Notes under the pieces: model-generated
Databases searched by the model: none
Seen by the model: only the letters and a program-made list of their open reading frames with translations
Told to the model about the DNA's origin: nothing
NCBI RefSeq assembly: GCF_022489065.1
Contig: NZ_JAKVTW010000011.1
Location: forward strand, 62,001 to 126,000
Direction: 5' to 3'
Origin: Vreelandella neptunia
Lineage (GTDB): Bacteria; Pseudomonadota; Gammaproteobacteria; Pseudomonadales; Halomonadaceae
Length of the DNA: 64,000 nt
Part shown: one piece after another, positions 1-9,634 of the stretch
How the letters are laid out: every line of letters starts with the position of its first letter
Numbering within the stretch: position 1 is the first letter of the stretch
Program-made: the position numbers and the translations under genes

Positions 1-433
1 GTTCAGGTTTCGCCTCGCGGTTAGTCGCTGAAGGTGACGCGGGTGGCTCTTCGCGCACTGTTTGAAGGGCGTCATCTAAACGCGCGCGGGCCTTGGCAAC
101 CCGTTGTTCCGTATCGCTTTTAGCCGCGTTGGTTGCCGGGGGAGTAGTTGAGGCAGTAGTTGAAGAAGAAGGGGCGTCGGCAATGCTTTCTACGTCCAGC
201 TTGGCTTTTTTCAAGCTGCTGTCGAGCTTCTGCTGCTGCTCGTTAAGCTTTTGCCTAAGCTCTTCCGCTTCCAGTTGGGCGCTGATTTCACGCTGCATGC
301 CAGATACCGTGCGCTTAATTTTGCCAATCCACATACCCGCCGTTCGGGCAGCACGGGGCAGCCGCTCCGGGCCAAGCACCAATAGCCCAACGACGCCAAT
401 GAGCATCAGTTCAAGAAAGCCGATATCCAGCAT
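1..433 (-). CDS. tatB: Sec-independent translocase protein TatB (3' end outside window)
   Basis: TatB is the membrane component of the twin-arginine translocase; with TatC it recognises folded precursors carrying an RR signal. The 144 visible codons begin MLDIGFLELMLIGVVGLLVL, an N-terminal membrane helix followed by the GPERLP hinge typical of TatB (TatA has FGxKKL instead). After this come an amphipathic helix and a charged stretch rich in E, Q and K, then a low-complexity Ala/Ser/Thr/Pro tail. The gene starts 3 bases after the tatA stop, so the two are translationally coupled, and tatC is expected just outside the left edge. The C-terminus is cut by the window boundary. Family assignment is secure from the N-terminal motif and neighbour. 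Confidence 0.93.
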   Translation of the reverse strand, partial: MLDIGFLELMLIGVVGLLVLGPERLPRAARTAGMWIGKIKRTVSGMQREISAQLEAEELRQKLNEQQQKLDSSLKKAKLDVESIADAPSSSTTASTTPPATNAAKSDTEQRVAKARARLDDALQTVREEPPASPSATNREAKPE

Positions 434-436
434 GAT

Positions 437-715
437 TTATTTGCGCTCTTCGTTGCGGTCGTTGGCGGCCTGTTTCTCTTCGGCTTGAACGTCATACGTA
501 TTGCCAGGCTCTTCATGGCTCACTTTGGCATGAGGTTTGTCGCTGTCTTCTTTATCGCTCTCTGTGTTTTTCTCTTCATCATGGATGGCTTTCTTGAAGC
601 CCTTGACCGCCCCGCCAAGGTCGGTGCCCACGTTACGCAGTTTTTTGGTGCCGAAAACCAGGATGATGATGCCCAGAACAATCAGCAACTGCCAAATACT
701 AATACCACCTAACAT
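437..715 (-). CDS. tatA: Sec-independent translocase protein TatA
   Basis: TatA forms the protein-conducting assembly of the twin-arginine translocase in the inner membrane. The 92-residue product has one N-terminal membrane helix (residues about 4-21), the [10 protein letters not shown] hinge, an amphipathic helix ([16 protein letters not shown]) and a long acidic, lysine-rich tail without structure. This length and order are standard for TatA. It sits between hisE and tatB on the minus strand, the order seen in pseudomonads and halomonads. The spacer to hisE (716-857) carries only a small repeat, so the tat genes may be read from the ubi-his transcript. Confidence 0.95.
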   Translation of the reverse strand: MLGGISIWQLLIVLGIIILVFGTKKLRNVGTDLGGAVKGFKKAIHDEEKNTESDKEDSDKPHAKVSHEEPGNTYDVQAEEKQAANDRNEERK

Positions 716-765
716 ATGCGTTTCCTCATGGGAGCAGGTTGACTATCTCGTGTCTATCTTTCTCG

Positions 766-808
766 TTTCTAGCTAACTTGTTTCTAGCTATCTCGTTTTT
801 TCTAGCTA
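766..808. repeat. Degenerate short tandem repeat, three copies
   Basis: The decamer TTTCTAGCTA occurs at 766-775, 781-790 and 799-808, with similar TCTCG or ACTTG linkers between copies. It lies in the tatA-hisE spacer (716-857). No open frame or clear promoter is visible there. It belongs to the set of micro-tandem repeats found in several spacers of this window. Confidence 0.7.
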
Positions 809-857
809 GCTTTTTTAGCTCTAGCGTGAACCGCTGTGCGACAGCTTATAGGGCTAG

Positions 858-1220
858 CTATGGCTGACGAGACGCTTTTTCATCGTGTCCAGATATGCCA
901 ATGCGACGTGCCAGCTCGTCTAAAACCGCTTGATGATCCATCTCAAGGTGGGACAGCATCACCAAGCTATGAAACCACAGGTCGGCAGTTTCAGAAATCA
1001 ACGCTTGACGCTCGGCTTCACCGCCGTGCTCGGCATCTTTTGCCGCAAGCACTGTTTCAGTCGCTTCTTCGCCAACCTTTTCGAGTATCTTGTTCAAACC
1101 CTTATGATGCAAGGAGGCAACATAAGATTCTTCTGCTGCTGCATGGCGCCGCTGCTTCAATACCTCATTAAGCGTATCCAGTACATTAGCATTGTTAGGC
1201 GATAATGCGTTGCTGTCCAT
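858..1220 (-). CDS. hisE: Phosphoribosyl-ATP pyrophosphatase
   Basis: HisE hydrolyses phosphoribosyl-ATP to phosphoribosyl-AMP and pyrophosphate, the second step of histidine synthesis. The 120-residue protein carries the MazG-like four-helix signature: [15 protein letters not shown] supplies the metal-binding glutamates and [13 protein letters not shown] is the second conserved helix. It is a stand-alone HisE, not fused to HisI. An AAGGA ribosome site precedes the ATG by about 7 bases. It lies 41 bases downstream of ubiB on the same strand; linkage of his and tat genes here is a conserved arrangement in related genera rather than a functional pathway. Confidence 0.95.
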   Translation of the reverse strand: MDSNALSPNNANVLDTLNEVLKQRRHAAAEESYVASLHHKGLNKILEKVGEEATETVLAAKDAEHGGEAERQALISETADLWFHSLVMLSHLEMDHQAVLDELARRIGISGHDEKASRQP

Positions 1221-1261
1221 GGGAATCCTTATAAACGTTTAATGCGCCTCTCGGCTATGGC

Positions 1262-2884
1262 TTATTGCCACACCAGCAGTAACAGGCCGATAGCGGCGGC
1301 CGCTAGTATTGGCCACTCCTGAAGCGCTATCCAACCGCTTAATGGCTGCCAGGCCAGCGCTAGTGCTAGTAGAATCAGGCCAAGCCTGAGACGGTATAGC
1401 CGCTTGCCCTGGCGTGCCATCTGTTCACGCATGGCGTTGATCGAGTCGACCTGCTGGTGGCGTTGTCGATGCTCGTGCTCCATACGGCTGAGTGCTTGGT
1501 GCGCGAGTACTGGCAATTCAGGTAGCTGGCGCGATAGTTCCGGTGCCTGACGTTTCATCGACTCCCATAAACCGCTAACCCCTGCACGCTCTTTCATCCA
1601 CTGCTCTAGATAGGGTTTGGCAGTGCTCCAGAGATCCAGGTCGGGATACAGCTGGCGCCCTAACCCTTCGATATTGAGCAGCGTTTTCTGCAGCAGTACC
1701 AGTTGCGGCTGCACTTCCATATTAAAGCGGCGCGCGGTTTGAAATAGCCCCAATAGCACCTGACCAAAGGATATATCTTTTAAGGGTTTCTCTAAAATAG
1801 GTTCGCATACGGTGCGAATGGCCGCCGCGAACTCATTGGCACGGGTATTTTCACCCACCCAGCCGGACTCAATATGCAGCGCAGCGACTTCGTAGTAGTC
1901 CTGGTGGAAAAACGCGAGTAGATTGCGCGCCAGATAGTCTTGATCTTCCCGTGTCAGGCTGCCGACAATGCCGCAATCGATGGCGATGTACTGGGGGTCT
2001 TCGGGATTGTCGCAGTTAACGAAGATATTGCCTGGGTGCATATCCGCATGGAAGAAGTTGTCACGAAATACCTGGGTAAAGAACAGTTCGACGCCGCGTT
2101 CGGCGAGTTTTTTCAGGTTAGTGCCCCGGGCAATCAGGGTGTCTAAATCGGCGACCGGAATGCCGCGAATGCGCTCCTGCACCATCACGTGGCGTCGGGT
2201 GAAGGGCCAATAGATAGTCGGCACAAACAGCAGCGGTGAGTCTTTAAAGTTACGTTTGAGCTGCGAGGTGTTGGCGGCCTCTTTATAGAGATCCAGCTCG
2301 TCAAACAGCGTGGCTTCGTAGTCACGAATCACTTCCACGGGGCGCAGGCGGCGAGCCTCGGGGATTTTGGAAAACAGTTTGGCGACTTGGTACATCAGCG
2401 CCATGTCCTGGCGCATTACGCGGTCAATACCGGGGCGAATGATTTTCACCACCACGTCTTCACCGCCGTGCAGCGTTGCCGCGTGTACCTGGGCAATGGA
2501 TGCCGAGGCTAGTGGCACCCGGTCAAACTCTGCAAAGGCCTCTTCCAACGACATTTCCAGCGCTTTCTCGACCCGAGCGGCGGCTTGCTCGCCAGGGAAG
2601 GGCGGCACCTGATCCTGTAGACGTTTCAACTCATCGGCAATATCCGCGGGCAGCAGATCGCGACGGGTCGAGAGCATTTGGCCAAATTTGATAAAAATCG
2701 GCCCCAGCGCCTCTAACGCCAAGCGAAGGCGTTCGCCGCGAGTTCGCTTGCCAATAGGCACCAAGCGTAGCGGTGAAAACCAAAGCAGCGCGCGCAGCCA
2801 CCAGGGCAGGCGCTCTAACGGCAGCAGCGTATCCAGTCGATGGCGCGTAATGACCCAGCTTATACGCAGCAGACGCAGACTCAT
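1262..2884 (-). CDS. ubiB: Ubiquinone biosynthesis regulatory protein kinase-like UbiB
   Basis: UbiB is an atypical ABC1/ADCK-family kinase-like ATPase needed for coenzyme Q synthesis, anchored in the inner membrane. The 540-residue protein shows the family signature KFGQ at residues 66-69, the alanine-rich nucleotide loop ASASIAQVH (127-134), the ATP lysine in VVVKII (about 147), the catalytic-loop equivalent [10 protein letters not shown] and a DCG (for DFG) metal motif. Two hydrophobic helices close the C-terminus (about 497-540), the expected membrane anchors. Its ATG overlaps the ubiJ stop by 3 bases (2882-2884), indicating coupling in a ubiE-ubiJ-ubiB operon. Confidence 0.96.
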   Translation of the reverse strand: MSLRLLRISWVITRHRLDTLLPLERLPWWLRALLWFSPLRLVPIGKRTRGERLRLALEALGPIFIKFGQMLSTRRDLLPADIADELKRLQDQVPPFPGEQAAARVEKALEMSLEEAFAEFDRVPLASASIAQVHAATLHGGEDVVVKIIRPGIDRVMRQDMALMYQVAKLFSKIPEARRLRPVEVIRDYEATLFDELDLYKEAANTSQLKRNFKDSPLLFVPTIYWPFTRRHVMVQERIRGIPVADLDTLIARGTNLKKLAERGVELFFTQVFRDNFFHADMHPGNIFVNCDNPEDPQYIAIDCGIVGSLTREDQDYLARNLLAFFHQDYYEVAALHIESGWVGENTRANEFAAAIRTVCEPILEKPLKDISFGQVLLGLFQTARRFNMEVQPQLVLLQKTLLNIEGLGRQLYPDLDLWSTAKPYLEQWMKERAGVSGLWESMKRQAPELSRQLPELPVLAHQALSRMEHEHRQRHQQVDSINAMREQMARQGKRLYRLRLGLILLALALAWQPLSGWIALQEWPILAAAAIGLLLLVWQ

Positions 2885-3537
2885 GGGCTCGGCTCCTGAG
2901 AGGCATTTTGCTGCTGCGTTAGCTTTCTTTGCAGGCGTTTGAAGCGCGCTTCCAGACGATCAGTGGCGACTTCTAATTCGGTCAGGTGTTCGCGTAAGAG
3001 GTTGCGCTGTTGCGGCCCTGGAAGCAGTCGCGCCTCTTCAAAAACGTATTCAGAAACGTCTTGCATCAGCTCATCTTTTGCACGCAGTCCCCAGCGGGCG
3101 GCGCGCCGCAATCCTTCTGCCAGCGAGTGGGCGGGCATGTCACCTAGCCACCTGGCCAGCTCGCTTTCCCAGTCAATGTCCAAATCAAAAAGCAGGTCGC
3201 GGGTCGCTTCAAGAAGATGGATACGCCCACGCACGGCTAATTTGCCGTCAAACATGAGCCGTTCAATTGATGCGCCGCTAAGCCACTCGGAAAGCGTTTC
3301 TGGGGTCATCTCTACGACTGCGTCCACATCGGTTTCTTCGATGTCTTCGCCACGCATGAGGTCGAGCCCCGCGTAGTGATAGTGAATGACTAGCGCTAGA
3401 TGTGGCTGCTCCAGACGCACCAATAAGCGACTGCCCGACAGTGCCGCCAGCCTTGCGGGGGCTGCCGGGTCACGGGCGAGTAGGGCATTGAGTGTGCGTT
3501 CACATCCGGCCAACAGCAGGGTCGGGGTTACCAGCAT
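2881..3537 (-). CDS. ubiJ: Ubiquinone biosynthesis accessory factor UbiJ (SCP2 domain)
   Basis: UbiJ, with UbiK, supports the soluble Ubi metabolon by binding lipid intermediates. The protein has an N-terminal SCP2-type lipid-binding domain and a C-terminal coiled coil ([19 protein letters not shown]). The reading frame is open further upstream to 3606, overlapping ubiE. The ATG at 3537 is preferred because it gives the family's usual start ([17 protein letters not shown]), has AGAGG upstream at good spacing, and removes the overlap. The gene sits between ubiE and ubiB as in many gammaproteobacteria. Confidence 0.9.
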   Translation of the reverse strand: MLVTPTLLLAGCERTLNALLARDPAAPARLAALSGSRLLVRLEQPHLALVIHYHYAGLDLMRGEDIEETDVDAVVEMTPETLSEWLSGASIERLMFDGKLAVRGRIHLLEATRDLLFDLDIDWESELARWLGDMPAHSLAEGLRRAARWGLRAKDELMQDVSEYVFEEARLLPGPQQRNLLREHLTELEVATDRLEARFKRLQRKLTQQQNASQEPSP

Positions 3538-3568
3538 GCTGGCCTCTGGGTCTGTAGCGTGTGAAGCC

Positions 3569-4324
3569 TCATAGCTTAATGCCGCGGTGCAGCGCAACGA
3601 TGCCACCGGTCAGATTGGTATACTCGACCCGCTCCAGTCCGGCGGCTTCCATCATGTCTTTGAGCGTTTCCTGGTCAGGGTGCATTCGAATCGACTCCGC
3701 TAGATAGCGATAGCTCTCGCCGTCACCCGCCACCAGTTCACCCATTTTGGGCAGTAAGCGAAACGAATACTCGTCGTACGCTTTTGAGAGTAGCGGATTG
3801 TTAGGTTTGGAGAATTCAAGCACCAAAAGGCGTCCGCCGGGTTTGAGTACGCGCGCCATTGAGCGCAGCGCGGCGTCTTTGTCGGTGACGTTACGTAGGC
3901 CAAAGGCAATCGTAATGCAGTCGAAACTGTTATCGGGAAACGGCAGGCTTTCAGCATTTGCCTGAACATACTCGACGTTGCCACCTACTCCGTTATCCAT
4001 CAGCTTGTCGCGGCCGACTTTGAGCATGGACGCGTTGATATCGGCCAGTACCACCTTACCCCGGGGGCCCACCAAGCGGGAAAACTTGAGCGTTAGGTCG
4101 CCCGTGCCACCCGCGATATCCAGCACGTGGTGACCGGGGCGGACACCGGCACGCTCAATGGTAAGCCGTTTCCATACCCGGTGAATGCCCATGGACATCA
4201 GATCGTTCATCACATCGTAACGGGCGGCAACCGAATGGAATACATCGGCCACTCGTGAGGCTTTCTCATCAACCGGTACTTCCTGAAAGCCAAAGTGGGT
4301 GGTGCGTTTTTCAGTGGGGCTCAT
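3569..4324 (-). CDS. ubiE: Ubiquinone/menaquinone C-methyltransferase UbiE
   Basis: UbiE is the SAM-dependent C-methyltransferase of ubiquinone (and menaquinone) synthesis. The 251-residue protein has the family signature [20 protein letters not shown] motif I ([11 protein letters not shown]), the acidic residue of motif II ([10 protein letters not shown]), and the conserved [10 protein letters not shown] and [15 protein letters not shown] segments. It heads the ubiE-ubiJ-ubiB-hisE-tatAB minus-strand run. The 150-base gap to the upstream DUF971 gene could hold a promoter, but none was identified with confidence. Confidence 0.97.
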   Translation of the reverse strand: MSPTEKRTTHFGFQEVPVDEKASRVADVFHSVAARYDVMNDLMSMGIHRVWKRLTIERAGVRPGHHVLDIAGGTGDLTLKFSRLVGPRGKVVLADINASMLKVGRDKLMDNGVGGNVEYVQANAESLPFPDNSFDCITIAFGLRNVTDKDAALRSMARVLKPGGRLLVLEFSKPNNPLLSKAYDEYSFRLLPKMGELVAGDGESYRYLAESIRMHPDQETLKDMMEAAGLERVEYTNLTGGIVALHRGIKL

Positions 4325-4474
4325 TGGGCAGTAGCTCCCGAATTCGAGGCATTGGCAGATCGACCATGGTTTTTTGACCCAGGGGTCGACGCGATTAAAA
4401 GAGTAGCATCATTGTAGCCTTGTCCACCCTGGCTTGTCTGCCCGGCTCGACTGAGTATGGGCTGCGTCGTGCAG

Positions 4475-4858
4475 TTACAGTTGCTTGAATTGGATACTGG
4501 CGGGCTCGCGGGAGGCACCGGCGTCTTTTAAGCGCTGTAAGTAGTTGTTCCAGTAGGCCTCTTCATGAGTCGCCAGATCATACAGATAATTCCAGCTAAA
4601 CAGTCCGCTGTCGTGACCATCGTCAAAGTGTAGTTTTAGTGCGTAGTTACCCGCCTGGGTAATATTTTGCAGGCCAACATCTTTTTTACCTACCTGGAGC
4701 ACGGCCGTATCGCCACCGTGGCCGCGTACTTCTGCAGAGGGGGAGTAGACGCGTAAAAGCTCAACCGGAAGGCGGAAGCTCTCTCCATTGGCGTAGCCAA
4801 GTTCCAGCTCGCGGGGCTGCTTATGGTAGTGAACCCGAGTGGGGGTGGGGGCGTTCAT
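4475..4858 (-). CDS. DUF971 (GBBH-like N-terminal domain) protein
   Basis: A 127-residue protein made up almost entirely of a DUF971 domain, the fold also found at the N-terminus of gamma-butyrobetaine hydroxylase. Visible hallmarks are the LELGYANGESFRLPVELLRVYSPSAEVRGHG start and the HDSGLFSWNYLYDLA end. Related small proteins are implicated in iron-sulfur or iron handling, but nothing here fixes a role. It lies directly upstream of ubiE on the same strand, a conserved pairing in pseudomonads and halomonads. A strong terminator separates it from hslU. Confidence 0.85.
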   Translation of the reverse strand: MNAPTPTRVHYHKQPRELELGYANGESFRLPVELLRVYSPSAEVRGHGGDTAVLQVGKKDVGLQNITQAGNYALKLHFDDGHDSGLFSWNYLYDLATHEEAYWNNYLQRLKDAGASREPASIQFKQL

Positions 4859-4898
4859 GTTGAGACCTCATGGCTAAGAGTCCATGGCTAAATATGAT

Positions 4899-4931
4899 AA
4901 CAGCAAGCCCGCGAAGAGCGGGCTTGCTGTT
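4899..4931 (-). terminator. Hairpin terminator downstream of hslU
   Basis: A perfect 14-bp inverted repeat (4899-4912 with 4918-4931) around a 5-base loop. Read on the minus strand it follows hslU by about 60 bases and is followed by a weak T-rich stretch. It would end the hslVU transcript before the DUF971-ubiE operon. Confidence 0.75.
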
Positions 4932-4952
4932 GCTGGCTACACCTATGCTTTT

Positions 4953-4986
4953 AAAAACGGCAGGCGCTGATAAAAACGGCAGGCGC
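4953..4986. repeat. 15-bp direct repeat (19-bp period) beside hslU stop
   Basis: AAAAACGGCAGGCGC is present identically at 4953-4967 and 4972-4986, immediately beyond the hslU stop codon at 4990. It looks like a recent short tandem duplication between the coding end and the terminator hairpin. Confidence 0.8.
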
Positions 4987-4989
4987 AGC

Positions 4990-6312
4990 TTATAAAATAT
5001 ACCGCGACAGGTCTTCGTCGACCGCCAGTTCGCCAAGCTGTGCATTGACATAGTCGCCGTCAATGATAAGCGGGCTCTCCATGTCGCCGCCTCTGAAAGA
5101 GGCTTCTTCGAGCAGACGCTCCATCACTGTGTGTAGGCGACGGGCGCCGATATTTTCAGTTCCTTCGTTGACCTGCCAGGAGATCTGCGCGATACGCTCG
5201 ATACCGTCGGGAGTAAACTCCACATCAAGGCCTTCAGTCGCCAGCAGTGCTTGATACTGCTTGGTTAGCGAGGCAGAGGGCTCAGTTAGAATGCGTTTAA
5301 AGTCGTTGGGCGTGAGGGCATCAAGCTCCACACGAATCGGTAAACGACCCTGCAACTCAGGAATCAGATCTGACGGGCGCGAAAGGTGGAAGGCGCCGGA
5401 GGCAATAAACAGAATATGATCGGTTTTGACCATGCCGTACTTGGTTGACACGGTAGAGCCTTCAATCAGTGGCAGTAGGTCGCGCTGAACGCCCTCACGG
5501 GAGACTTCGCCACCGCTGGATTGACCGCTGCCCTTGGCAACTTTATCGATCTCATCCAGGAACACGATACCGTGCTGCTCGACCGAGTAGACCGCGCGAG
5601 CCTTGATCTCTTCCTCGTTGACCAGCTTGCCGGCTTCTTCATCGCGCAGCAGAACCAGCGCCTCTTTCACCGTCACGCGGCGATTCTCACGCTTCTGCTG
5701 GCCCATGTTGGAAAACATGCTCTGCAGTTGGCTGGTCATCTCTTCCATGCCCGGCGGAGTCATGATGTCGATGCCTTGGCCGTGAGAGGAGATTTCGATA
5801 TCAATCTCTTTATCGTCCAGTTGGCCTTCGCGTAACTTTTTACGGAAGGACTGGCGAGTGCTGCCTTCTTCGCGTGGCTTGTCTTCCTGGCCACGGGGAG
5901 GCGGCAGTAGGGCATCCAGTACCCGATCTTCGGCGGCATCGGCGGCGCGGTTGCCTACTTCTTCTTTGGCCTGTTCGCGCACCATCTTAATCGCCGCTTC
6001 CATCAAGTCGCGAATAATCGACTCAACGTCGCGGCCAACGTAGCCGACCTCGGTGAACTTGGTCGCTTCGACTTTGATAAACGGTGCTTTGGCCAGCTTG
6101 GCTAGGCGCCGGGCAATTTCCGTTTTACCCACACCGGTAGGGCCAATCATCAGAATATTCTTGGGCGTCACTTCAGGGCGTAGGTCGTCATCCAGCTGCA
6201 TACGGCGCCAGCGGTTACGCAGCGCGATGGCAACGGCGCGTTTAGCATCCTGCTGGCCGATAATGTACTGATCAAGCGCGTGAACGATTTCGCGGGGTGT
6301 CATCTGAGTCAT
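4990..6312 (-). CDS. hslU: ATP-dependent protease ATPase subunit HslU (ClpY)
   Basis: HslU is the AAA+ unfoldase that feeds substrates to the HslV peptidase in the cytosol. The 440-residue protein has Walker [10 protein letters not shown] (residues 57-65), the pore motif GYVGRD (90-95), a charged inserted I domain (about 110-240), Walker B IVFLDEID, and the C-terminal RYIL tail that docks into and activates HslV. Length is as expected. It follows hslV by 51 bases on the same strand. Confidence 0.98.
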   Translation of the reverse strand: MTQMTPREIVHALDQYIIGQQDAKRAVAIALRNRWRRMQLDDDLRPEVTPKNILMIGPTGVGKTEIARRLAKLAKAPFIKVEATKFTEVGYVGRDVESIIRDLMEAAIKMVREQAKEEVGNRAADAAEDRVLDALLPPPRGQEDKPREEGSTRQSFRKKLREGQLDDKEIDIEISSHGQGIDIMTPPGMEEMTSQLQSMFSNMGQQKRENRRVTVKEALVLLRDEEAGKLVNEEEIKARAVYSVEQHGIVFLDEIDKVAKGSGQSSGGEVSREGVQRDLLPLIEGSTVSTKYGMVKTDHILFIASGAFHLSRPSDLIPELQGRLPIRVELDALTPNDFKRILTEPSASLTKQYQALLATEGLDVEFTPDGIERIAQISWQVNEGTENIGARRLHTVMERLLEEASFRGGDMESPLIIDGDYVNAQLGELAVDEDLSRYIL

Positions 6313-6363
6313 ATAAGTAACCTTTGTGGGCAGTGAGCGGCGTTTGAGAGTCGCGTACGTTGA

Positions 6364-6897
6364 TTAGCGACCGTCAATCGACAGCTCTTCGAGCGTCACG
6401 TGATGATTGGTAAACACACAAATATCACCAGCGATCGCCAGCGATTTCTCAGTAATTTCACGCGCCGAAAGCTCGGTATTTTCTAACAGCGCTCGGGCGC
6501 TGGCCTGGGCGAAGTTGCCACCAGAGCCAATCGCAATAATGCCGCGCTCAGGCTCGACCACGTCACCGTTACCGGTAATGATCAGCGAGGCGCTATGGTC
6601 GGCCACGGCCAGCAGTGCTTCTAAACGGCGCAATGCCCGGTCAGTGCGCCAATCTTTGGCGAGCTCGACCGCTGCTTTGGTTAAATGGCCTTGGTATTTT
6701 TCCAACTGCGCTTCAAAGCGCTCAAACAGAGTGAACGCATCCGCAGTGCCTCCAGCAAACCCGGCGAGGACTTTGCCGCGATAGAGGCGGCGTACTTTGC
6801 TGGCGTTACCTTTCATTACGGTATTGCCCAGCGACACTTGACCGTCGCCAGCGAGGGCGACTTGGTTACCACGACGAACGGAGACAATAGTGGTCAT
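6364..6897 (-). CDS. hslV: ATP-dependent protease peptidase subunit HslV (ClpQ)
   Basis: HslV is the proteasome-like threonine peptidase of the HslUV heat-shock protease. The sequence begins [11 protein letters not shown]; after Met removal Thr2 is the catalytic nucleophile. The 177-residue length and the [22 protein letters not shown] and [14 protein letters not shown] segments are diagnostic. AAGGAG lies 5 bases before the ATG. A terminator at 7005-7035 separates it from the SPOR gene, so hslVU must start from a promoter within about 6900-7000. No heat-shock consensus was clearly recognised there. Confidence 0.98.
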   Translation of the reverse strand: MTTIVSVRRGNQVALAGDGQVSLGNTVMKGNASKVRRLYRGKVLAGFAGGTADAFTLFERFEAQLEKYQGHLTKAAVELAKDWRTDRALRRLEALLAVADHSASLIITGNGDVVEPERGIIAIGSGGNFAQASARALLENTELSAREITEKSLAIAGDICVFTNHHVTLEELSIDGR

Positions 6898-7004
6898 GGA
6901 GATAACTCCTTGGTGGGAGGCGTGCTCCCGATGACTGGCTGGTCACTTGCTCTTTAACATACTGCTTCTAGCAGCGACCATTGTGTAAGCGTTCACAACA
7001 AAAT

Positions 7005-7035
7005 GCGGGCGGCTGATAAAAAATCAACCGCCCGC
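7005..7035 (-). terminator. Hairpin terminator after the SPOR-domain gene
   Basis: Inverted repeat of 13 bp with a single G-T wobble (7005-7017 with 7023-7035) and an AAAAA loop. On the minus strand it is followed by ATTTTGTTG. It lies 22 bases after the stop of the SPOR gene and ends that transcript ahead of hslV. Confidence 0.75.
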
Positions 7036-7056
7036 AGGGTATTCCAGATGGGATTA

Positions 7057-7788
7057 TTAGTTTTGCAGTTGGATCAGCAGTGGCTCGATACCTTGGGTAT
7101 TCATCAAATCCTGAGCGCGGTTCAACTCGCGGGTATCTTCGTAAGGCCCCACTTGAACGCGGTGCCAGGTATTGCCATCCGCCTGTACTTCGCTGATTTC
7201 TGCCAGCAGGCTTAGATTGCGCAGCCGGCCGCGCAACTGCTCGGCGTCGCCAACCTCGCGAAACGAGGCAGCCTGAAGCATATAGCGCCCTGGCGTGTTG
7301 GTAGCCGCTTCATTCTCCTGGGCTGCGGAGACCTGATCCTCAGGCCGGGTGTTGGCCGCAATGACCTGGGCGATAGGGTCATCGCCTGTGGCCGGGGCTG
7401 CGTCGCTATCAGTGGCCTGCTCGGCAGCCTCTGGGCGAACCACGCTGGAAGGTAGCGTGACGCCGGGAGCAATGACCTCGGTTTCAGGCAGCAGAGTATA
7501 AAACTCAAATGTTGGCATTGAGGGTTCGGCAGCATCTTCGGTTTCCCGAGCGGCGGCGCGCTCTTCACTGCCATCCGGCTTGGGTAGCACCGTGGCTTGA
7601 GGCGTTGCACTCGGCTGCTCTTGCCAGGGGGCGGTACCGTGCTGGTGCTGAGCCAAGAAAAAGCCTGCAGCCATGCCAGCAAGGCCCCACAGCCAGCCAG
7701 GAAGGCGGAAACCACCGCCAGAACTACGGGCTGATTTGCGCTGCGAGGTGGCCCCGCGGCGGGCGGGCTTTTTACGCGGGGTAGCCAT
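7057..7788 (-). CDS. SPOR-domain protein, FtsN-like
   Basis: A 243-residue bitopic membrane protein: basic cytoplasmic N-terminus (residues 1-30), one membrane helix (about 30-46), a Pro/Ala/Glu-rich periplasmic linker, and a C-terminal SPOR domain (about 166-243; RYMLQAASFREVGDAEQLR, WHRVQVGPYEDTREL). SPOR domains bind denuded septal peptidoglycan. The topology and the position between argS and hslV match the gene annotated as ftsN in pseudomonads, suggesting a cell-division role. It begins 3 bases after the argS stop, so the two are coupled. FtsN identity rests on synteny; other SPOR proteins share this layout. Confidence 0.85.
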   Translation of the reverse strand: MATPRKKPARRGATSQRKSARSSGGGFRLPGWLWGLAGMAAGFFLAQHQHGTAPWQEQPSATPQATVLPKPDGSEERAAARETEDAAEPSMPTFEFYTLLPETEVIAPGVTLPSSVVRPEAAEQATDSDAAPATGDDPIAQVIAANTRPEDQVSAAQENEAATNTPGRYMLQAASFREVGDAEQLRGRLRNLSLLAEISEVQADGNTWHRVQVGPYEDTRELNRAQDLMNTQGIEPLLIQLQN

Positions 7789-7791
7789 GAA

Positions 7792-9477
7792 TTACATCTC
7801 CTCTGGGGCGCTAACCCCCATTAAATCAAGCCCATTGCGCAGCACTTGACGGGTAGCAAGTCCCAGCGCCAGGCGGGTATTGCGTAGGGTGTCGTCCTCG
7901 ACCATTACTTTGACGGCGTTGTAGCAGGTGTGGAAATCGCCGGAAAGATCGAGCAGATACTGGGCAACCTGCTGTGGTTCACGGTTTCTGGCGGCGGTTT
8001 CAACCACTTCAGGGAAGCGTGCCAAGCGATTAAGAACGGCTTTCTCCTGGTCGCTATCCAGCAGCGCTAGGTTGGCCAGTGCTAATGGGTGGTCGAACGG
8101 CTGATCAGCGTCTTGGGCTTTGCGCAGCATGCTGCATACCCGCGCGTGAGCGTACTGAATGTAGTACACCGGATTGTCGTTCGACTGTGAGCGGGCTAAG
8201 TCGATATCAAAGGTAAGCTGAGAGTCGGCGCGGCGCGCGGCAAGAAAGAAGCGCGTGGCATCGCGCCCCACTTCGTCGATCAAGTCGCGAACGGTGACAT
8301 AGCTACCGGCGCGCTTAGAGAGTTTTACCTCAACGCCGGAGCGGGTGACCATCACCATCTGGTGGAGCACGTAGTCGGGCCAGCCTTTGGGAATGCCGAC
8401 TTCCAATGCCTGTAAACCGGCGCGAACGCGGGTGACGGTGGAGTGGTGGTCGGCGCCCTGCTCGTTAATCACGGTTTTGAAGCCGCGCTGCCACTTGTCC
8501 AGATGATAGGCCACATCAGGCAGGAAGTAGGTGTAACCGCCATCGCGCTTGCGCATCACGCGATCCTTGTCGTCACCAAAATCGGTGGTGCGCAGCCACA
8601 TGGCACCGTCATCCTCATAAGTGTGACCTGCGTTTACCAGCGTCTCAACGGTGGCGTCTACTTTGCCGTCTTCATAAAGAGAGGACTCTAGGAAGTAAAC
8701 ATCGAACTCAACGCCGAACGCTTTAAGATCCAGATCCTGCTCGCGGCGTAGCCAAGCGACGGCGAACTCTTGAATAGCGTCTAAATCGTCAGGATCCTTT
8801 TTGGCGGTAACTTCGCGGTCATCGGCGCTTACCGTTTTACCCGCCAAGTAGTCGTTGGCCACATCCACAATGTACTCACCGCGATAGCCGTCTTCCGGCC
8901 AGCTTTCATCATCAGGGCCCAAGCCTTTTACCCGCGCTTGTACCGAGCGGGCGAGGTTGGCGATCTGGGCGCCTGCATCGTTGTAGTAAAACTCGCGGGT
9001 CACATCATAGCCGGTGGCTTCAAGCAAGCGGCATAAACAGTCACCAATGGCAGCCCCACGGCCGTGGCCAACATGGAGCGGGCCAGTTGGGTTGGCGGAA
9101 ACGAACTCCACCTGCACTTTTTCGCCTTTGCCTATCAGGCTGCGGCCAAAGGTGTCGCCGCAGTCGAGCACTTGGGCTACGATTTGCGCTGCGGCATCGG
9201 CGGCAGCGAAAAAGTTAATAAAGCCGGGGCCTGCAATGTCAGTTTTTTGAATGGCGTCGCTTTCGGGAAGCGCGGCGACCAGCATATTGGCCAGTTCGCG
9301 CGGATTTTTACCGGCGGGTTTGGCCAACATAAGCGCCAGATTGGTGGCGTAATCGCCATGTGCTTTGTCTTTGGTGGGGTCCACTTTAATCGTGGGTTGA
9401 AGGTCGTTCGGCAGCACGCCTTGGTGCTTGAGCGCGGTAACCGCGCCTTCGAGCAGAGAAACTATAGTGTCGTTCAT
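7792..9477 (-). CDS. argS: Arginyl-tRNA synthetase
   Basis: A class I aminoacyl-tRNA synthetase that charges tRNA-Arg. With the ATG at 9477 the protein is 561 residues. It has an N-terminal Add-1 domain (about 1-90), the HVGH signature (135-138) in [16 protein letters not shown], the KMSKS equivalent KLSKRAG, and a C-terminal DALR anticodon-binding domain ending in [12 protein letters not shown]. The frame is open to 9525, but that 16-residue extension ([16 protein letters not shown]) is not family-like, and the ATG at 9477 gives the normal start [13 protein letters not shown]. Confidence 0.97.
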   Translation of the reverse strand: MNDTIVSLLEGAVTALKHQGVLPNDLQPTIKVDPTKDKAHGDYATNLALMLAKPAGKNPRELANMLVAALPESDAIQKTDIAGPGFINFFAAADAAAQIVAQVLDCGDTFGRSLIGKGEKVQVEFVSANPTGPLHVGHGRGAAIGDCLCRLLEATGYDVTREFYYNDAGAQIANLARSVQARVKGLGPDDESWPEDGYRGEYIVDVANDYLAGKTVSADDREVTAKKDPDDLDAIQEFAVAWLRREQDLDLKAFGVEFDVYFLESSLYEDGKVDATVETLVNAGHTYEDDGAMWLRTTDFGDDKDRVMRKRDGGYTYFLPDVAYHLDKWQRGFKTVINEQGADHHSTVTRVRAGLQALEVGIPKGWPDYVLHQMVMVTRSGVEVKLSKRAGSYVTVRDLIDEVGRDATRFFLAARRADSQLTFDIDLARSQSNDNPVYYIQYAHARVCSMLRKAQDADQPFDHPLALANLALLDSDQEKAVLNRLARFPEVVETAARNREPQQVAQYLLDLSGDFHTCYNAVKVMVEDDTLRNTRLALGLATRQVLRNGLDLMGVSAPEEM

Positions 9478-9600
9478 GTAGGTATCCGGGTGTCGTCGTT
9501 GGCGGCGTGTGCTAACGCGCATCAATATAGGTGCGTCAATAAGGCGGCTATTATCAGCAATTGAGCCGCAGTTTCAAAGCCGCGTAATGGGAAGCCCCTA

Positions 9601-9634
9601 TTTAGGAGAGCGTTTAGGAGGGCTTAGGAGAGCG
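9601..9634. repeat. 12-bp tandem repeat, three degenerate copies, at priA 3' end
   Basis: TTTAGGAGAGCG (9601-9612), TTTAGGAGGGC (9613-9623) and TTAGGAGAGCG (9624-9634) run in tandem. The last copy overlaps the priA stop codon and final codons. Confidence 0.8.

Noticed and set aside
93-488. 131-residue plus-strand frame opposite tatB
   Set aside because: Serine-rich antisense shadow of tatB; the tatB frame has a clear family motif.
4321-4518. 65-residue minus-strand frame between ubiE and the DUF971 gene
   Set aside because: Overlaps the end of the DUF971 gene, low complexity, no ribosome site.
7212-7715. 167-residue minus-strand frame within the SPOR gene
   Set aside because: An alternative frame of the same strand over the low-complexity linker; no motif and no ribosome site.
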